Shown: positions 9,199 to 18,038 of the stretch, in pieces
Layout: the number at the start of each line of letters is the position of its first letter
Numbering within the stretch: position 1 is the stretch's first letter
From: JAAYJK01 sp964501655
Lineage (GTDB): Bacteria > Bacillota > Syntrophomonadia > Syntrophomonadales > Syntrophomonadaceae
DNA: 64,000 nt
Reading direction: 5' to 3'
Assembly (NCBI GenBank): GCA_964501655.1
Contig: CAZCTN010000004.1
Coordinates: 1 to 64,000, forward strand
Translations under genes and position numbers: made by a program
Notes under the pieces: generated by a model
The model's database searches: none
Seen by the model: the letters and a program-made list of their open reading frames with translations, nothing else
Told to the model about the DNA's origin: nothing

Positions 9199-10049
9199 AG
9201 GCCTGCCGTCCCCGGAGTTTAATGGAAGCCCTGGAAATTAGGGATGGGGGTGAAGATAGCATATTGCTGGCCGGAGGCACTGACCTGATGGTGCAGCACC
9301 GGCGGGGGAGCGGGGTACTCCCGGATTTGCCTGAAAAAACCATGTTTATCGGGCACCTGTCGGAATTACAGGAAGTGAGTGTGGAGGGGGAAGGCATCAG
9401 TATCGGGGCCGCGTGTACTCTGGCCCGGCTGCTGGGGGAACCGAATTTGCCGGATTATATCAAAGTCCCTCTGGCTCAGATGGCTTCACCGGCCGTACGC
9501 AATGTGGCTACAATAGGGGGGAATATCTGCAATTCCTCTCCTGCCGGCGATACCCTGCCCATGCTCTATGCCCTGGAGGCCCGGCTGCTGATCCAATCCC
9601 GCCGTGCTTCCCATAGTATGGCCGTGGAAGATTTTATCACTGCTCCCGGGCAAAACCGGCTGCAGCCCAATGAGATATTAACCCAGGTGCAGATCCCGGC
9701 TGCCGTTTTTGATAATTATTATTACCGCAAGATAGGGGCCCGCAAGGCTAATGCTGTCTCCAAACTCTCCTTTTTCGCCCTGTCCCGGCGGGAGGGGCAG
9801 CAGATACAAGAGCTTAGAATAGCCCTGGGAGCAGTTGCTCCCACTGTGATCAGGAGTCGGGAGGGAGAGAGTCTGCTGGCCGGGCTGAACCCGGAGGAGA
9901 TAATTCCGGTGCTGCCCGAGGTCTGGGCCTGTTACCAGAGCCTGATCCGGCCTATTGATGATGTTCGTTCCAGCCGGGAGTACCGCAGACGGGTGGCTTT
10001 GGCCCTGCTGGAAAACTACCTGAGGAGCTTGGGGGAAGGGTTTTTATAG
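9192..10049 (+). CDS. FAD subunit of molybdenum hydroxylase
   Basis: A 285-residue FAD-binding subunit of the CoxM/XdhB type. ILLAGGTDLMVQ near residue 26 and TIGGNICNSSPAGDT near 106 are the two FAD-contact motifs of this family. The ATG at 9192 is chosen because GGGGAAGGG lies directly before it and because it gives the normal family N-terminus; the frame continues upstream inside the 2Fe-2S gene. It completes the three-subunit hydroxylase. About 80 bases separate it from the following membrane protein on the same strand. Confidence 0.92.
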   Translation: MVKACRPRSLMEALEIRDGGEDSILLAGGTDLMVQHRRGSGVLPDLPEKTMFIGHLSELQEVSVEGEGISIGAACTLARLLGEPNLPDYIKVPLAQMASPAVRNVATIGGNICNSSPAGDTLPMLYALEARLLIQSRRASHSMAVEDFITAPGQNRLQPNEILTQVQIPAAVFDNYYYRKIGARKANAVSKLSFFALSRREGQQIQELRIALGAVAPTVIRSREGESLLAGLNPEEIIPVLPEVWACYQSLIRPIDDVRSSREYRRRVALALLENYLRSLGEGFL

Positions 10050-10129
10050 TATACTCGCGCCTGGTTTTAGGATCAGGGTAAGGAAGCTCGGCCTGTTTGT
10101 ATATATCTGATTAAGGAGTGGTGCTATCG

Positions 10130-10744
10130 ATGAAAAAAAATGTCTTTACCATAATTTTTTGGGGATCGCTGTGGGGACTGGCCGAGGCTACCCTGGGCTT
10201 CATACTGCACCTGCTGGCGGTGGCTCTGCCGGGAGTGCCGGGCTTTTTTATGTTTCCTGTTGCTTTTTATTTTATGAAGAAGGTTTACGATGCTACCGGC
10301 AAGGCATCATCGGTTTTCTACATATCCCTGGTAGCCGCCTCCATCAAAATGGCAGATTTCCTGCTGCCCTTGGCCGATCCTATCCGGATCGTCAATCCGG
10401 CCTTGTCCATCGTCCTGGAGGGGCTGGCAGTAGGGCTGGTATTTTATTATTGTGCCGGCCATCGGGTATCACTGGCCTATGTCCATACTCTGTTGATGGG
10501 GGTGTTGTGGCGGACCCTGTTCCTGGGGCACCTGTTCATCATATCCTTGTATGGCCTGCCTGCGGCCCTGGTTACCGATGGGATAGCCTATACCCTGAGA
10601 TTCCTGTTGTTGGAGAGTTTCGTCAACAGCCTGTTGATATATGCCTGCCTGCGCCTGGATCGGAATAAGCCGGTTTTCTCCGTGAAGCCGGCCTTCTCCT
10701 GCGGAGCGCTGGCAACAGCCATCGGAGCCCAGCTCCTCCTCTAG
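10130..10744 (+). CDS. Integral membrane protein, unknown function
   Basis: A 204-residue protein with about six hydrophobic helices and few charged residues. The pattern resembles small permease or ECF-type substrate-binding membrane proteins, but no signature was recognised. AAGGAG at 10113-10118 supports the ATG at 10130. Its position straight after the molybdenum hydroxylase subunits suggests a role in uptake of the substrate or a precursor; this is only context. A half copy of the ggggacggttctt repeat follows its stop codon. Confidence 0.65.
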   Translation: MKKNVFTIIFWGSLWGLAEATLGFILHLLAVALPGVPGFFMFPVAFYFMKKVYDATGKASSVFYISLVAASIKMADFLLPLADPIRIVNPALSIVLEGLAVGLVFYYCAGHRVSLAYVHTLLMGVLWRTLFLGHLFIISLYGLPAALVTDGIAYTLRFLLLESFVNSLLIYACLRLDRNKPVFSVKPAFSCGALATAIGAQLLL

Positions 10745-10784
10745 CAAACAAGGGGACGGTTCTTTTGTTTGCTTGTATACAAAT
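10742..10784 (+). repeat. Half copy of ggggacggttctt repeat
   Basis: Single-arm copy beginning at the stop codon of the preceding membrane protein. It keeps the AGCAAACAA...TTGTTTGCT stem. Confidence 0.8.
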
Positions 10785-10796
10785 GAAATATGGGGC

Positions 10797-10908
10797 TGTT
10801 AAGGGAAAACATGGCTAAGGTTAGGGGAATCACCTGTTGGGTAGTGTGGTGACAGGAATGTCCCCTTGCAGCGCAGGTACATTCCCCTGGTTTTTCAGGG
10901 GTTTACAG
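10797..10908 (+). repeat. Dispersed intergenic repeat, copy 2
   Basis: Second copy of the element seen at 5872-5986: GGCTAAGGTTAGG, GGTGACAGGAATGTCCCC, and a closing CCCCTGGTTTTTCAGGGG hairpin. It lies upstream of the P-loop NTPase gene. Confidence 0.55.
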
Positions 10909-10957
10909 ATATATAGATAGAGGAAGAGTTTCAAAATTAAGAGAGGAAAAGGGAGTT

Positions 10958-11491
10958 ATGATATACATAATCAGCGGAGGTATAGATTCGGGTAAGACCA
11001 GCGGTATGATAGAGCTGTATCGAAGATCAGCACCGGGGTCAGGAGATGGGCTGGTTACCCGCAAGATATATGCGAAACCGAAGCCAGGGATGGCGTTGGA
11101 AGGCAGCAAAAGGGATTCCGATGATTTTATCGGCTATGAGCTGTTGCGGCTGAGTACCGGAGAAAGCCAGGTATTGCTGCTGTTAGCCAGCAAATATAAC
11201 GGGGAGTTTCAGGATTCTTTTACCTTCGGTCGTTTCGTATTTTCCCAGGAGGGATTTCGCTTCGGTAAGGCTGTCATACAGGAACTGCTGGATAATGAGA
11301 ATATCCAGGATATTTACCTGGATGAGGTGGGGCCAGTGGAACTGCAGGGCAAGGGCTTCTGCAGTATACTGCGTAAGGCGATGAAAAGCGATAAAAACCT
11401 CTATTTGACCGTGCGTGACCAGTGCCTGGAGGAGCTCCTGGAGAAGTTCGGCGATCGCCGAAGCCAGGTTCTCTTGTTTCCCTGGGGTTAA
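10958..11491 (+). CDS. THEP1-like nucleoside-triphosphatase
   Basis: A 177-residue P-loop protein resembling the NTPase_1 / THEP1 family. The Walker A motif is GGIDSGKTSGM at residues 7-17. An acidic Walker B-like segment, IYLDEVGPVELQGKGF, follows near residue 112, as in THEP1 proteins. Biochemically characterised relatives hydrolyse nucleoside triphosphates, but their physiological partner is unclear. GAGAGGAAAAGGGAG precedes the ATG. A degenerate repeat starts just after its stop. Position downstream of a molybdenum hydroxylase is compatible with a role in purine or cofactor metabolism. Confidence 0.75.
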   Translation: MIYIISGGIDSGKTSGMIELYRRSAPGSGDGLVTRKIYAKPKPGMALEGSKRDSDDFIGYELLRLSTGESQVLLLLASKYNGEFQDSFTFGRFVFSQEGFRFGKAVIQELLDNENIQDIYLDEVGPVELQGKGFCSILRKAMKSDKNLYLTVRDQCLEELLEKFGDRRSQVLLFPWG

Positions 11492-11545
11492 AAGCAAACA
11501 AGAGGACGGACGGTTTTTGGCTTGTTGTATGCAAGCAAAAGTATG
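11492..11545 (+). repeat. Degenerate copy of ggggacggttctt repeat
   Basis: Diverged copy reading GCAAACAAGAGGACGG and then GGCTTGTTGTATGCAAGC, with a small internal duplication of GACG. Confidence 0.55.
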
Positions 11546-11740
11546 AGGCTGTCAAGCTCCCCTTGACAGAAAAAGAGGAGACAGGCTCTGAGTCGTCCCA
11601 TTTTCACTCTAGGTGAACCGTAAAGGGATTATTTCCATCCGGTTCAACCAAAAGTGTGGAAAAAATTAACAGGATATTTTAGCTGAATGTAGAAGTTATT
11701 ACCTGTTGATGAAAAAATGGGAAGGGGCATAAACTGGAAA

Positions 11741-12493
11741 ATGAAACCCACAGGCAATCTCATAATCTTGAGCGGACCTTCATGTGTTGGAAAGGGACCG
11801 CTGTGTAATGCTGTACAGAAATTCTACCCGGAGTTGTATGGGAATCTGTATCGCTTGGTATTGTACAACAGTCGTGACAGAAGACCAGGCGAGAGGGAGG
11901 GTGTAGACTACTATTTCCGTACCCGGGAAGAGATGGAGGCTATGAAAGACCTGGACAATTTTGTTCTAATGGAGGTAAGGGGGGATCTGCAGGGTCTGGA
12001 TACCGGGCAACTGCTGCAGGTTCTGAAAGATGGACAGGATGTTCTTTTTGAAGGGAACCCTTTTATTCCCCGGGCTTTGTGGGATCTACCCCAAATGTCC
12101 GAGGTTCCAATGATGAAGGTGTTTTTATCCCCTGTTTCGCGAGCTGAGATACTATGGCTGAAGTCGCAAAACGCGGATATCCACGGTACCGTAGTTGATG
12201 CCATGCGCCGCAAGCTGCTGCGCCGGACTCAGCGGCAAAAAGGGATTATATCCATGAAGGATCTGGAGAATATCAGGCAACGCAGCCAAAGTGCTCCGGT
12301 TGAGCTTAGTCTGGCTTGGCACTTTGACTGGGTGATATCCAATCACGACGGAGAGGACAGCGAGAACTGGACAGCCTTTGAATATCCGGTGGGAGATGCG
12401 TTTAGCACGCTGCAAGCTTTTGTCTCCATCCTGCAGGGACAAGAACCATCCTGCCGGGGTGAACGCTGGGAAGCAGACCTGTGGCCGGAATAG
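11741..12493 (+). CDS. Divergent guanylate kinase-like protein
   Basis: A 250-residue protein whose first 140 residues look like guanylate kinase: LSGPSCVGKGPL replaces the usual GPSGVGKGTL P-loop. The block YNSRDRRPGEREGVDYYF matches the GMP-binding segment, and a lid-like region follows. The C-terminal half (about residues 150-250) is extended. The P-loop Gly-to-Cys and Thr-to-Pro changes and the extra length argue against housekeeping GMP phosphorylation. ATG at 11741 gives the family-like N-terminus, though an in-frame ATG at 11717 is possible. It may act with the adjacent NTPase, but no evidence fixes its substrate. Confidence 0.65.
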   Translation: MKPTGNLIILSGPSCVGKGPLCNAVQKFYPELYGNLYRLVLYNSRDRRPGEREGVDYYFRTREEMEAMKDLDNFVLMEVRGDLQGLDTGQLLQVLKDGQDVLFEGNPFIPRALWDLPQMSEVPMMKVFLSPVSRAEILWLKSQNADIHGTVVDAMRRKLLRRTQRQKGIISMKDLENIRQRSQSAPVELSLAWHFDWVISNHDGEDSENWTAFEYPVGDAFSTLQAFVSILQGQEPSCRGERWEADLWPE

Positions 12494-12549
12494 GATATTG
12501 ACCTGGGAATGGGGAGCGGACTCGCGCATCCCGGGTTGGTTGGAGTACA

Positions 12550-13131
12550 TCAGTTCCAGCCGTATTCGCCTTTGAATTCTACGAAACGTACTCCCCCCAG
12601 AGGGGCTTTGCTGATTTGTTTATTATCATTTTTGGTAAGCAAGAACAGCTCCTGGCTGTGTTTAGGGCCAATGGGAATCACCATTTTCCCGCCGGGTTTC
12701 AGCTGTTCCAGCAGCCGGTCCGGAATTTTGGCGGCTGCTGCGGTTACCATGATACGGTCATAAGGGGCATATTCCTCCCAACCTTCGCTGCCGTCTCCCA
12801 CCCGGAAATAAATATTATCATATCCCAGGGTTAGGAGCCTTTTTCTGGCTTTTTGCACTAACTCCGAAATCCGTTCCACCGTGTATACTTCTCCGGCGAA
12901 TCGGGCCAGCAATGCGGTCTGGTAACCAGAGCCGGTACCTATCTCCAGCACCCGGCAGCCCGGCTCAAGGTCCAGTTCCATGGTCATATACAGCACCAGG
13001 GTGGGCTGGGAAATGGTTTGATCGAAACCTATAGGCAAGGGATGATCCTGCTGAGCCAGGTCCTGGTATTCGGGATCTACGAAGAGACTCCGATCCAGTT
13101 GCTGGAAATATTTATACAGTTCTTCTCTCAT
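12550..13131 (-). CDS. pcm: Protein-L-isoaspartate O-methyltransferase
   Basis: A 193-residue SAM-dependent methyltransferase of the PCMT family, which repairs isoaspartyl damage in ageing proteins. DHPLPIGFDQTISQP near residue 29 is the isoaspartate-binding signature, and VLEIGTGSGYQTALLA near 60 the SAM-binding motif I. VTAAAAKIPDRLLEQL and LKPGGKMVIPIG complete the fold. GGAGGAACAG precedes the ATG. It is monocistronic on the minus strand, convergent with the guanylate kinase-like gene. Confidence 0.95.
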   Translation of the reverse strand: MREELYKYFQQLDRSLFVDPEYQDLAQQDHPLPIGFDQTISQPTLVLYMTMELDLEPGCRVLEIGTGSGYQTALLARFAGEVYTVERISELVQKARKRLLTLGYDNIYFRVGDGSEGWEEYAPYDRIMVTAAAAKIPDRLLEQLKPGGKMVIPIGPKHSQELFLLTKNDNKQISKAPLGGVRFVEFKGEYGWN

Positions 13132-13387
13132 CTGTTCCTCCTTGGATGTTCGGGGGGGGGCTTCATCTGTCCATATTTTATGTGCTGACGGAATAAATCT
13201 TATGGAAACCTGTTCTGATTATTGCGCGGAAGGGTGGTTGGGCCAATAGCAGTAAACAACAACAAGGATTGGTAAAATGGATTACTGTCCTAAGAACAGG
13301 TTTAATGTAATTATACCAGATAAAGAGCAGGGAGACCTACCCCCTGCTTTTCTATAAGCTATATAACCTGTCCCCTTGGCTTTGGCG

Positions 13388-14293
13388 TTATATCTGCTCC
13401 AATTCGGTAAGGGGGGCGAAACGATAGCCTTCGCTTTGGATGTCCTTGATAACTCGATCCAGGATCTGGGTATTGGTGGCAGAAACCGCATGCAGAAGCA
13501 TGATCTGCCCGTTATGAGTGCCCTGCATGATTTTCTGATAGGAGGACTCCGGATCGGGCTGCTGGTCTACCAACCAATCCTGGTAGGCGAAGCTCCAGAA
13601 TATCGTTTTATAGCCTAATTCTTTGGTCATCTGCAGGCTTTTTTCACTGTATTCGCCCCGGGGTGGGCGAAAGAAATTAGGCATTCGGGTTCCTATCAAA
13701 GCCTGAAAGGAGTCTTCCACTGCAGTGAATTCCTGTTTGAATGCTTCAGGGTTGCCGGTTTTTGCAGGCATTGATGGGTGGGTCTGACTGTGATTGCCAA
13801 CGATATGTCCTTCGGCCACCATGCGTTTGACCAGCTCCGGGTTCCCGGTAACATAAGGGCCGGTCACAAAGAAAGCAGCCTTAACCTGGTTAGCCTTCAA
13901 AATGTCCAGGATCTGTGGAGTGTACCCATTCTCGTAACCTTCATCAAAGGTAAGGAAAATCACCTTTTCTTTACTGCCCACATAGTAAGCGTCATAATCA
14001 GCCAGGGAAAAGCCCAGATCGGTATTTGTGCGGGGAGTTTTGTGCTCCTGGTTGCGAACATAATACCAGCTCAAGGTCTTATTCTCGGCACTGAGCGAGC
14101 TGGAAGGCTCTTCCCTATTCACCGGGGTTTCATCCTCTGCCAGGGCCGGGGTTTCCGTCTCCGGCTGGACTGTTTCCCGTATCGGAAGAGCAGTTTCCTC
14201 CGCCTCGCTGACTGCGGCTGGTTTACCACAGCCTGAGGTGAAGCAGGCAACAATTATGATAACGATGAATAATAAACAGGTCAATTTCTTCAT
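13388..14293 (-). CDS. pdaA: PdaA-like polysaccharide deacetylase lipoprotein
   Basis: A 301-residue carbohydrate esterase family 4 protein. It begins with a lipoprotein-type signal ending SGC near residue 21, then a Glu/Pro-rich linker. The catalytic block reads FLTFDEGYENGYTPQ; the DEGYEN form is typical of PdaA-type muramic acid deacetylases that help make spore-cortex delta-lactam. Zinc ligands are in GNHSQTHPSMP, and FFRPPRGEYS is the next motif. The ATG at 14293 is favoured over an upstream start at 14326 because AAAGGA precedes it and it gives a proper signal peptide. A GCAGGG/CCCTGC hairpin lies downstream at 13327-13352. Confidence 0.85.
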   Translation of the reverse strand: MKKLTCLLFIVIIIVACFTSGCGKPAAVSEAEETALPIRETVQPETETPALAEDETPVNREEPSSSLSAENKTLSWYYVRNQEHKTPRTNTDLGFSLADYDAYYVGSKEKVIFLTFDEGYENGYTPQILDILKANQVKAAFFVTGPYVTGNPELVKRMVAEGHIVGNHSQTHPSMPAKTGNPEAFKQEFTAVEDSFQALIGTRMPNFFRPPRGEYSEKSLQMTKELGYKTIFWSFAYQDWLVDQQPDPESSYQKIMQGTHNGQIMLLHAVSATNTQILDRVIKDIQSEGYRFAPLTELEQI

Positions 14294-14511
14294 AAGCGGT
14301 GGTGTCCTTTCTTGTCCAAATTTCAAGTTATTCCGGGTAACTATAGTTTATACTCTTTTACCTGCTTTTATCTTACCTAAAATTTGAAAAAACGACAAAG
14401 CCGTCGAGGGGCACATTAAATATGCCTTGATCAGGAATGCTAATCAATACAGCAGTTGCCAGTGCTGCTCTCTTTAACCGGAGGGTGGAAAAAAGAAAGG
14501 AGTGATGGCTT

Positions 14512-14682
14512 ACGGATAGGAAACGAGCGGAAGAAATATTGGATTCGCTGGGAGTTATCGAGGTGGTTCATCGTAATTCTCCGGTATGGCTTAATGGCTT
14601 GGATGAGGATATGGCTGACATAGAATACCTGGACAGCCTGGTTAATGCCAGAGTACCGCTGTCGGAACTACGAGAAAAATGA
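14512..14682 (+). CDS. sspH: SspH-like small acid-soluble spore protein with ACG start
   Basis: A 56-residue frame that matches the H-type small acid-soluble spore protein pattern: xDRKRAEEIL at the N-terminus, SPVWLNGLDED in the middle, and a VPLSELREK end. No ATG, GTG or TTG exists at the proper place: a perfect AAAGGAG (14496-14502) points to ACG at 14512, exactly where family members begin Met-Asp. An ATG at 14504 opens another frame that stops after four codons. Either translation starts at ACG or an ATG-to-ACG change has silenced the gene. It sits between pdaA and yitT and would coat spore DNA or proteins. Confidence 0.7.
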   Translation, partial: TDRKRAEEILDSLGVIEVVHRNSPVWLNGLDEDMADIEYLDSLVNARVPLSELREK

Positions 14683-14708
14683 CCAATCAGGAATCTCAGC
14701 ACTCTCAA

Positions 14709-15581
14709 TTATACGTCTTCGACATCCCAAGGTTTGAAACCCCGGCCATATACCTCCACGGTGTCAGTGATGGTGATAAAGGCCTCGGGGTCCAGGCGAA
14801 ATATCAATTCTTTCAAATGCGGAATTTGGGTTTTCCCGGTGGTGACCATGATGATGTCCTCTGCCTGACCGGTATAGGCACCTTTGCCGCTTAGAAAGGT
14901 ACAGCCCCGATTCATTCGATGCATAATGGCGTGGGCGATATCGTTGGATTTTTTGGAAACTATAATAACCGTCTTCTTGGAGATGAAGCCGGAAGTGACG
15001 CTGTCGATCATCTTGGAGCTGATGAACATGGTCAGAGCCGAATAAAGGGTTAGCTGAATATTGCTGGTAATCAGGGCGGCAGCCAGTACCAGAGCATTAG
15101 TGACAAAAAACGTGGTGCCGAAATTAACCCCCCAAATCCGGTGAAAAATTCCGGCGATTATATCCAGTCCTCCGGTAGAACCACGGTATATCAAGGCCAA
15201 CCCTACGCCCACCCCGTTTAAGGCTCCACCCAGCAGCGCGGAGAGCAGGATGTCATCAACCGCCAGCTGAAAATCCAGAGGGGCCAGCAGGGCCAGGAAA
15301 CCAGACAGGCTTATCATGCCCACGAAGCTGTAGATGGTGAACCGGCGGCTGGCCAGAAAAAAGCCGGCTATAAAAACCGGGATGTTTAAAGCTATGTACC
15401 ACAGCCAGATGGGGAACCCGGTCATAAAATGCAGGATGATGGCAACGCCGCTTAAACCACCGGTCAGCAAGCGGGCCGGCACCACAATGAATTGAATAGC
15501 AGCAGCTATTATCAAAGATGCCAGGACTATGACGGCCATATCCTTAAAAGAGATTCGTTCCAGAGCTAATAATTTTGGCAT
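14709..15581 (-). CDS. yitT: YitT family membrane protein
   Basis: A 290-residue membrane protein with the DUF161 (five to six helices) and C-terminal DUF2179 domains of the YitT family. The segment VVPARLLTGGLSGVAIILH near residue 33 and IYRGSTGGLDIIAGI near 130 are the twin glycine-rich helices. The C-terminal cytoplasmic domain runs from about 210 and contains GKGAYTGQAEDIIMVTT. Function is unknown, though several paralogues occur in most Bacillota. AAGGAG precedes the ATG. A long gene-free leader lies upstream. Confidence 0.9.
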   Translation of the reverse strand: MPKLLALERISFKDMAVIVLASLIIAAAIQFIVVPARLLTGGLSGVAIILHFMTGFPIWLWYIALNIPVFIAGFFLASRRFTIYSFVGMISLSGFLALLAPLDFQLAVDDILLSALLGGALNGVGVGLALIYRGSTGGLDIIAGIFHRIWGVNFGTTFFVTNALVLAAALITSNIQLTLYSALTMFISSKMIDSVTSGFISKKTVIIVSKKSNDIAHAIMHRMNRGCTFLSGKGAYTGQAEDIIMVTTGKTQIPHLKELIFRLDPEAFITITDTVEVYGRGFKPWDVEDV

Positions 15582-16377
15582 ATAATACTCCTTGCCAATT
15601 TAATGAATAACCATTGTTAGTATTTTATCATCTACAGCATAATATGTAAGTGGCAAACAAAACAAGGGAGGGGACGGACACAGAAACTGCAAGAGAGCCA
15701 GCATTGCGGATTTATGCCAGCTCTCTTACGTCGGAGATTGGTAAGGGTACATTTAGTACCTCCTTGTGGATTCATTACCCTGAAGTTTCAACCTCAAGTT
15801 CCTGCCGATTTTTTTTAGATTCCGCCAGGGCGAATGGTACTCACGTCCCTGCTTTCCTGCTAAAATGTTTTCTTTGGGAACCTGTGCTTAGCTCCGGGTA
15901 ACTGTCAGGATTTCCAGTATTCCCTTCTTCCCCGGAAATTTCTCCTTTCTGATTCAGGCTTGATTCTTATTTGAGCTATTTCAGAGTTTCTGCCGCATCG
16001 CTGAACTTTCATCCATTGACCCGGTGATTATCTGCCAAAATTCGCGTTTGTAAGAACCTTCCTGCTCCATCAAGACGGGCCCCCGGGTTTCCAGTTCCAC
16101 TTTCATCCCGTATATATCACCCCTTCGGATTGCGATTTATCGTTTGCGCTCAGGCCTGTTTTAGAGGTCTTTTCGGACAGCCCTGTTGCTGTCGTAAAAA
16201 TTCCTGCTAATTCACCTTTGCGAGAACCAATCCCAATACTTAGGGTGATGTCAGGATATAAGCTTTACCTTAGATCCTGGTATTTATATTCTATGCAGGG
16301 CCTCGTTAATTGTCAATAAATTATCAGAAGATTTTGACTTTAGTGATTGTTTTCTTTTTCTTAAATAAGAGCCGTTT
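15582..16377. other. Long gene-free stretch with terminator-like hairpin
   Basis: Roughly 800 bases with no convincing gene. AAGAGAGC pairs with GCTCTCTT at 15690-15726, with an inner GCAT/ATGC stem. On the minus strand this lies in front of yitT and could be an attenuator. A 41-codon minus-strand frame (15981-16106, ATG at 16106) exists but has only a weak binding site. The remainder contains short degenerate frames on the minus strand, as expected for a decayed gene or a long structured leader; neither can be proven by eye. Confidence 0.35.
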
Positions 16378-16407
16378 TTGACAGGGCGGATGCCCATAGA
16401 TTAAAAT
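16378..16407 (+). promoter_or_regulatory. Candidate sigma-A promoter upstream of nfeD/slipin
   Basis: TTGACA at 16378-16383 and TAAAAT at 16402-16407 are separated by 18 bases. This is the best vegetative-type promoter before the NfeD gene, about 280 bases upstream of its start. Confidence 0.4.
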
Positions 16408-16688
16408 AAACGAAAGGGTGCCAGGTTACACCTGAACATCTCCTTTTTTTCCGCATTGATTATGAGCGCACTCCTATGCCCGGCAACGGTTGCCTATGGA
16501 TTCCAGAAGATAAATTGCCCGACTCCCTTGGCTTTTAGTACCATTCCATACGAATCATTCATCCTGTCTGGCCGGTCAGATCCAAACCGGAATCTGTTTA
16601 TAATAATTCCGCTGTTCAACTACATAATATCAGGCAATTTGAAAATATTAAAAATAGCTGCTGGTAATACAACCGGGAGGTGTCAGTT

Positions 16689-18035
16689 TTGATCGACGGA
16701 AAACTTCTTAGAGCGATTATTATGCTGTTTCTTCTGGCCGTGTCAGGCTTCTATTGGCCCGGGACGGCTGCTGCCCAGGAAAGACCGCTGGTGTACGTTC
16801 TGAGGGTTGACGGTACGGTAACAGCAGGGACGGCTGGCTATCTGATGAGAGGGATAGGAGAAGCCGATAGTCGGGCGGATGCGGTAATAATACTGCTGGA
16901 TACTCCCGGTGGGCTGGTAACTGCCACCCTGGATATAATACAGCTTATGGAAGCGGCTGAGATTCCGGTTATTACCATGGTTCATCCTCGCGGAGCCATA
17001 GCGGCTTCGGCGGGAACCTTTATTTTGGTGGCCGGAGACGCTGCGGTTATGGCCCCGGGCACTACCTGCGGGGCAGCTATGCCGGTTACAGTTGGCACTA
17101 TTGGGCAGGAACCCCAGGCTGCGGATCAAAAGACCATCAATTTCCTGGCTGGTCATATGAAGAGTATTGCCCGGGAAAAGGGGAGACCGGAGGATGTTGC
17201 TGAACGCTTTGTAACCGAGAATCTCACTCTGACTGCCGAGGAGGCTAGGGAGTTGGGCATTATTGATTTAATTACCGGTGATATGAGCGAGATGCTGGAA
17301 CAGCTGCACGGTCGGGAGGTGGCCACCGGTAGCGGGCCAGTGGTCTTTAATACTGCCAATGCCAAAATAGAAGAGCTGTCCTTAAATTTTAGCGAAAAAC
17401 TGGTCAACATACTAAGCGACCCTGCCTTGGCAGGTTTGTTTATTATGTTGGGAATGTATGGTTTGATTATAGGGTTTTCCTCGCCGGGGTACTTCCTGCC
17501 CGAAGTGCTGGGGGCGATCCTGCTGGTAACCGGACTGTACGGCGCCGGACTGTTTCAGGTCAATGTGGCTGCGGTTCTGCTCATCGTACTGGGAGTGGGC
17601 ATGCTGATAGCGGAAGCCTTTACTCCTACCTATGGAGTGCTGGGAACCGGAGGGGTAGTGGGAATCGTATTGGGTATGGTATTGTTTCCCTCTGAGCCGC
17701 TGATGCCTGCTGCCTGGTTTGTGAAACTCAAGGTGCTGGCCATTGGAACCGGAGTTATCAGTGCAGTTCTGGTAATAGTAATACTGATGGGCATTCTGCG
17801 TTTGCGCCGGCTGAAGCCGATGCAGGATGAGAGGGAGTTTTTCAACACCGAGGTCTACGTAATAAATGATCTGGACCCCCAGGGGCAGGTTAAGATCCGC
17901 GGGGAAATATGGAGCGCCCGGTCCAGGGGCGGGGAAGTGATAAAAACTGGTCAGAAAGTAAGGGTGGCAGAACGCCAGGGAATCATGCTGATTGTGGAGT
18001 CGGAAGCAGAAATAAGTGAAAAACAGGAGGGATAA
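16689..18035 (+). CDS. nfeD: NfeD family membrane serine protease
   Basis: A 448-residue long-form NfeD protein: signal peptide (residues 1-25), a ClpP/crotonase-fold protease domain, a bundle of membrane helices (about 245-365), and a C-terminal OB-like domain. LDTPGGLVTAT near residue 73 forms the oxyanion region and ASAGTFI near 107 holds the expected catalytic Ser. Such proteases cleave stomatin-type partners. TTG at 16689 is selected because GGGAGGTG sits six bases upstream; a GTG at 16680 would overlap it. The slipin gene follows after three bases, forming a two-gene operon. Confidence 0.88.
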   Translation: MIDGKLLRAIIMLFLLAVSGFYWPGTAAAQERPLVYVLRVDGTVTAGTAGYLMRGIGEADSRADAVIILLDTPGGLVTATLDIIQLMEAAEIPVITMVHPRGAIAASAGTFILVAGDAAVMAPGTTCGAAMPVTVGTIGQEPQAADQKTINFLAGHMKSIAREKGRPEDVAERFVTENLTLTAEEARELGIIDLITGDMSEMLEQLHGREVATGSGPVVFNTANAKIEELSLNFSEKLVNILSDPALAGLFIMLGMYGLIIGFSSPGYFLPEVLGAILLVTGLYGAGLFQVNVAAVLLIVLGVGMLIAEAFTPTYGVLGTGGVVGIVLGMVLFPSEPLMPAAWFVKLKVLAIGTGVISAVLVIVILMGILRLRRLKPMQDEREFFNTEVYVINDLDPQGQVKIRGEIWSARSRGGEVIKTGQKVRVAERQGIMLIVESEAEISEKQEG

Positions 18036-18038
18036 CAT

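Noticed and set aside
15690..15840. Resemblance of the minus-strand yitT leader to the cyclic-di-AMP (ydaO) riboswitch
   Set aside because: Some blocks (GGAATC, CAGGAAC, TGAATCC, CCGAC) look similar, but I could not form the closing stem P1, so the call is not supported.
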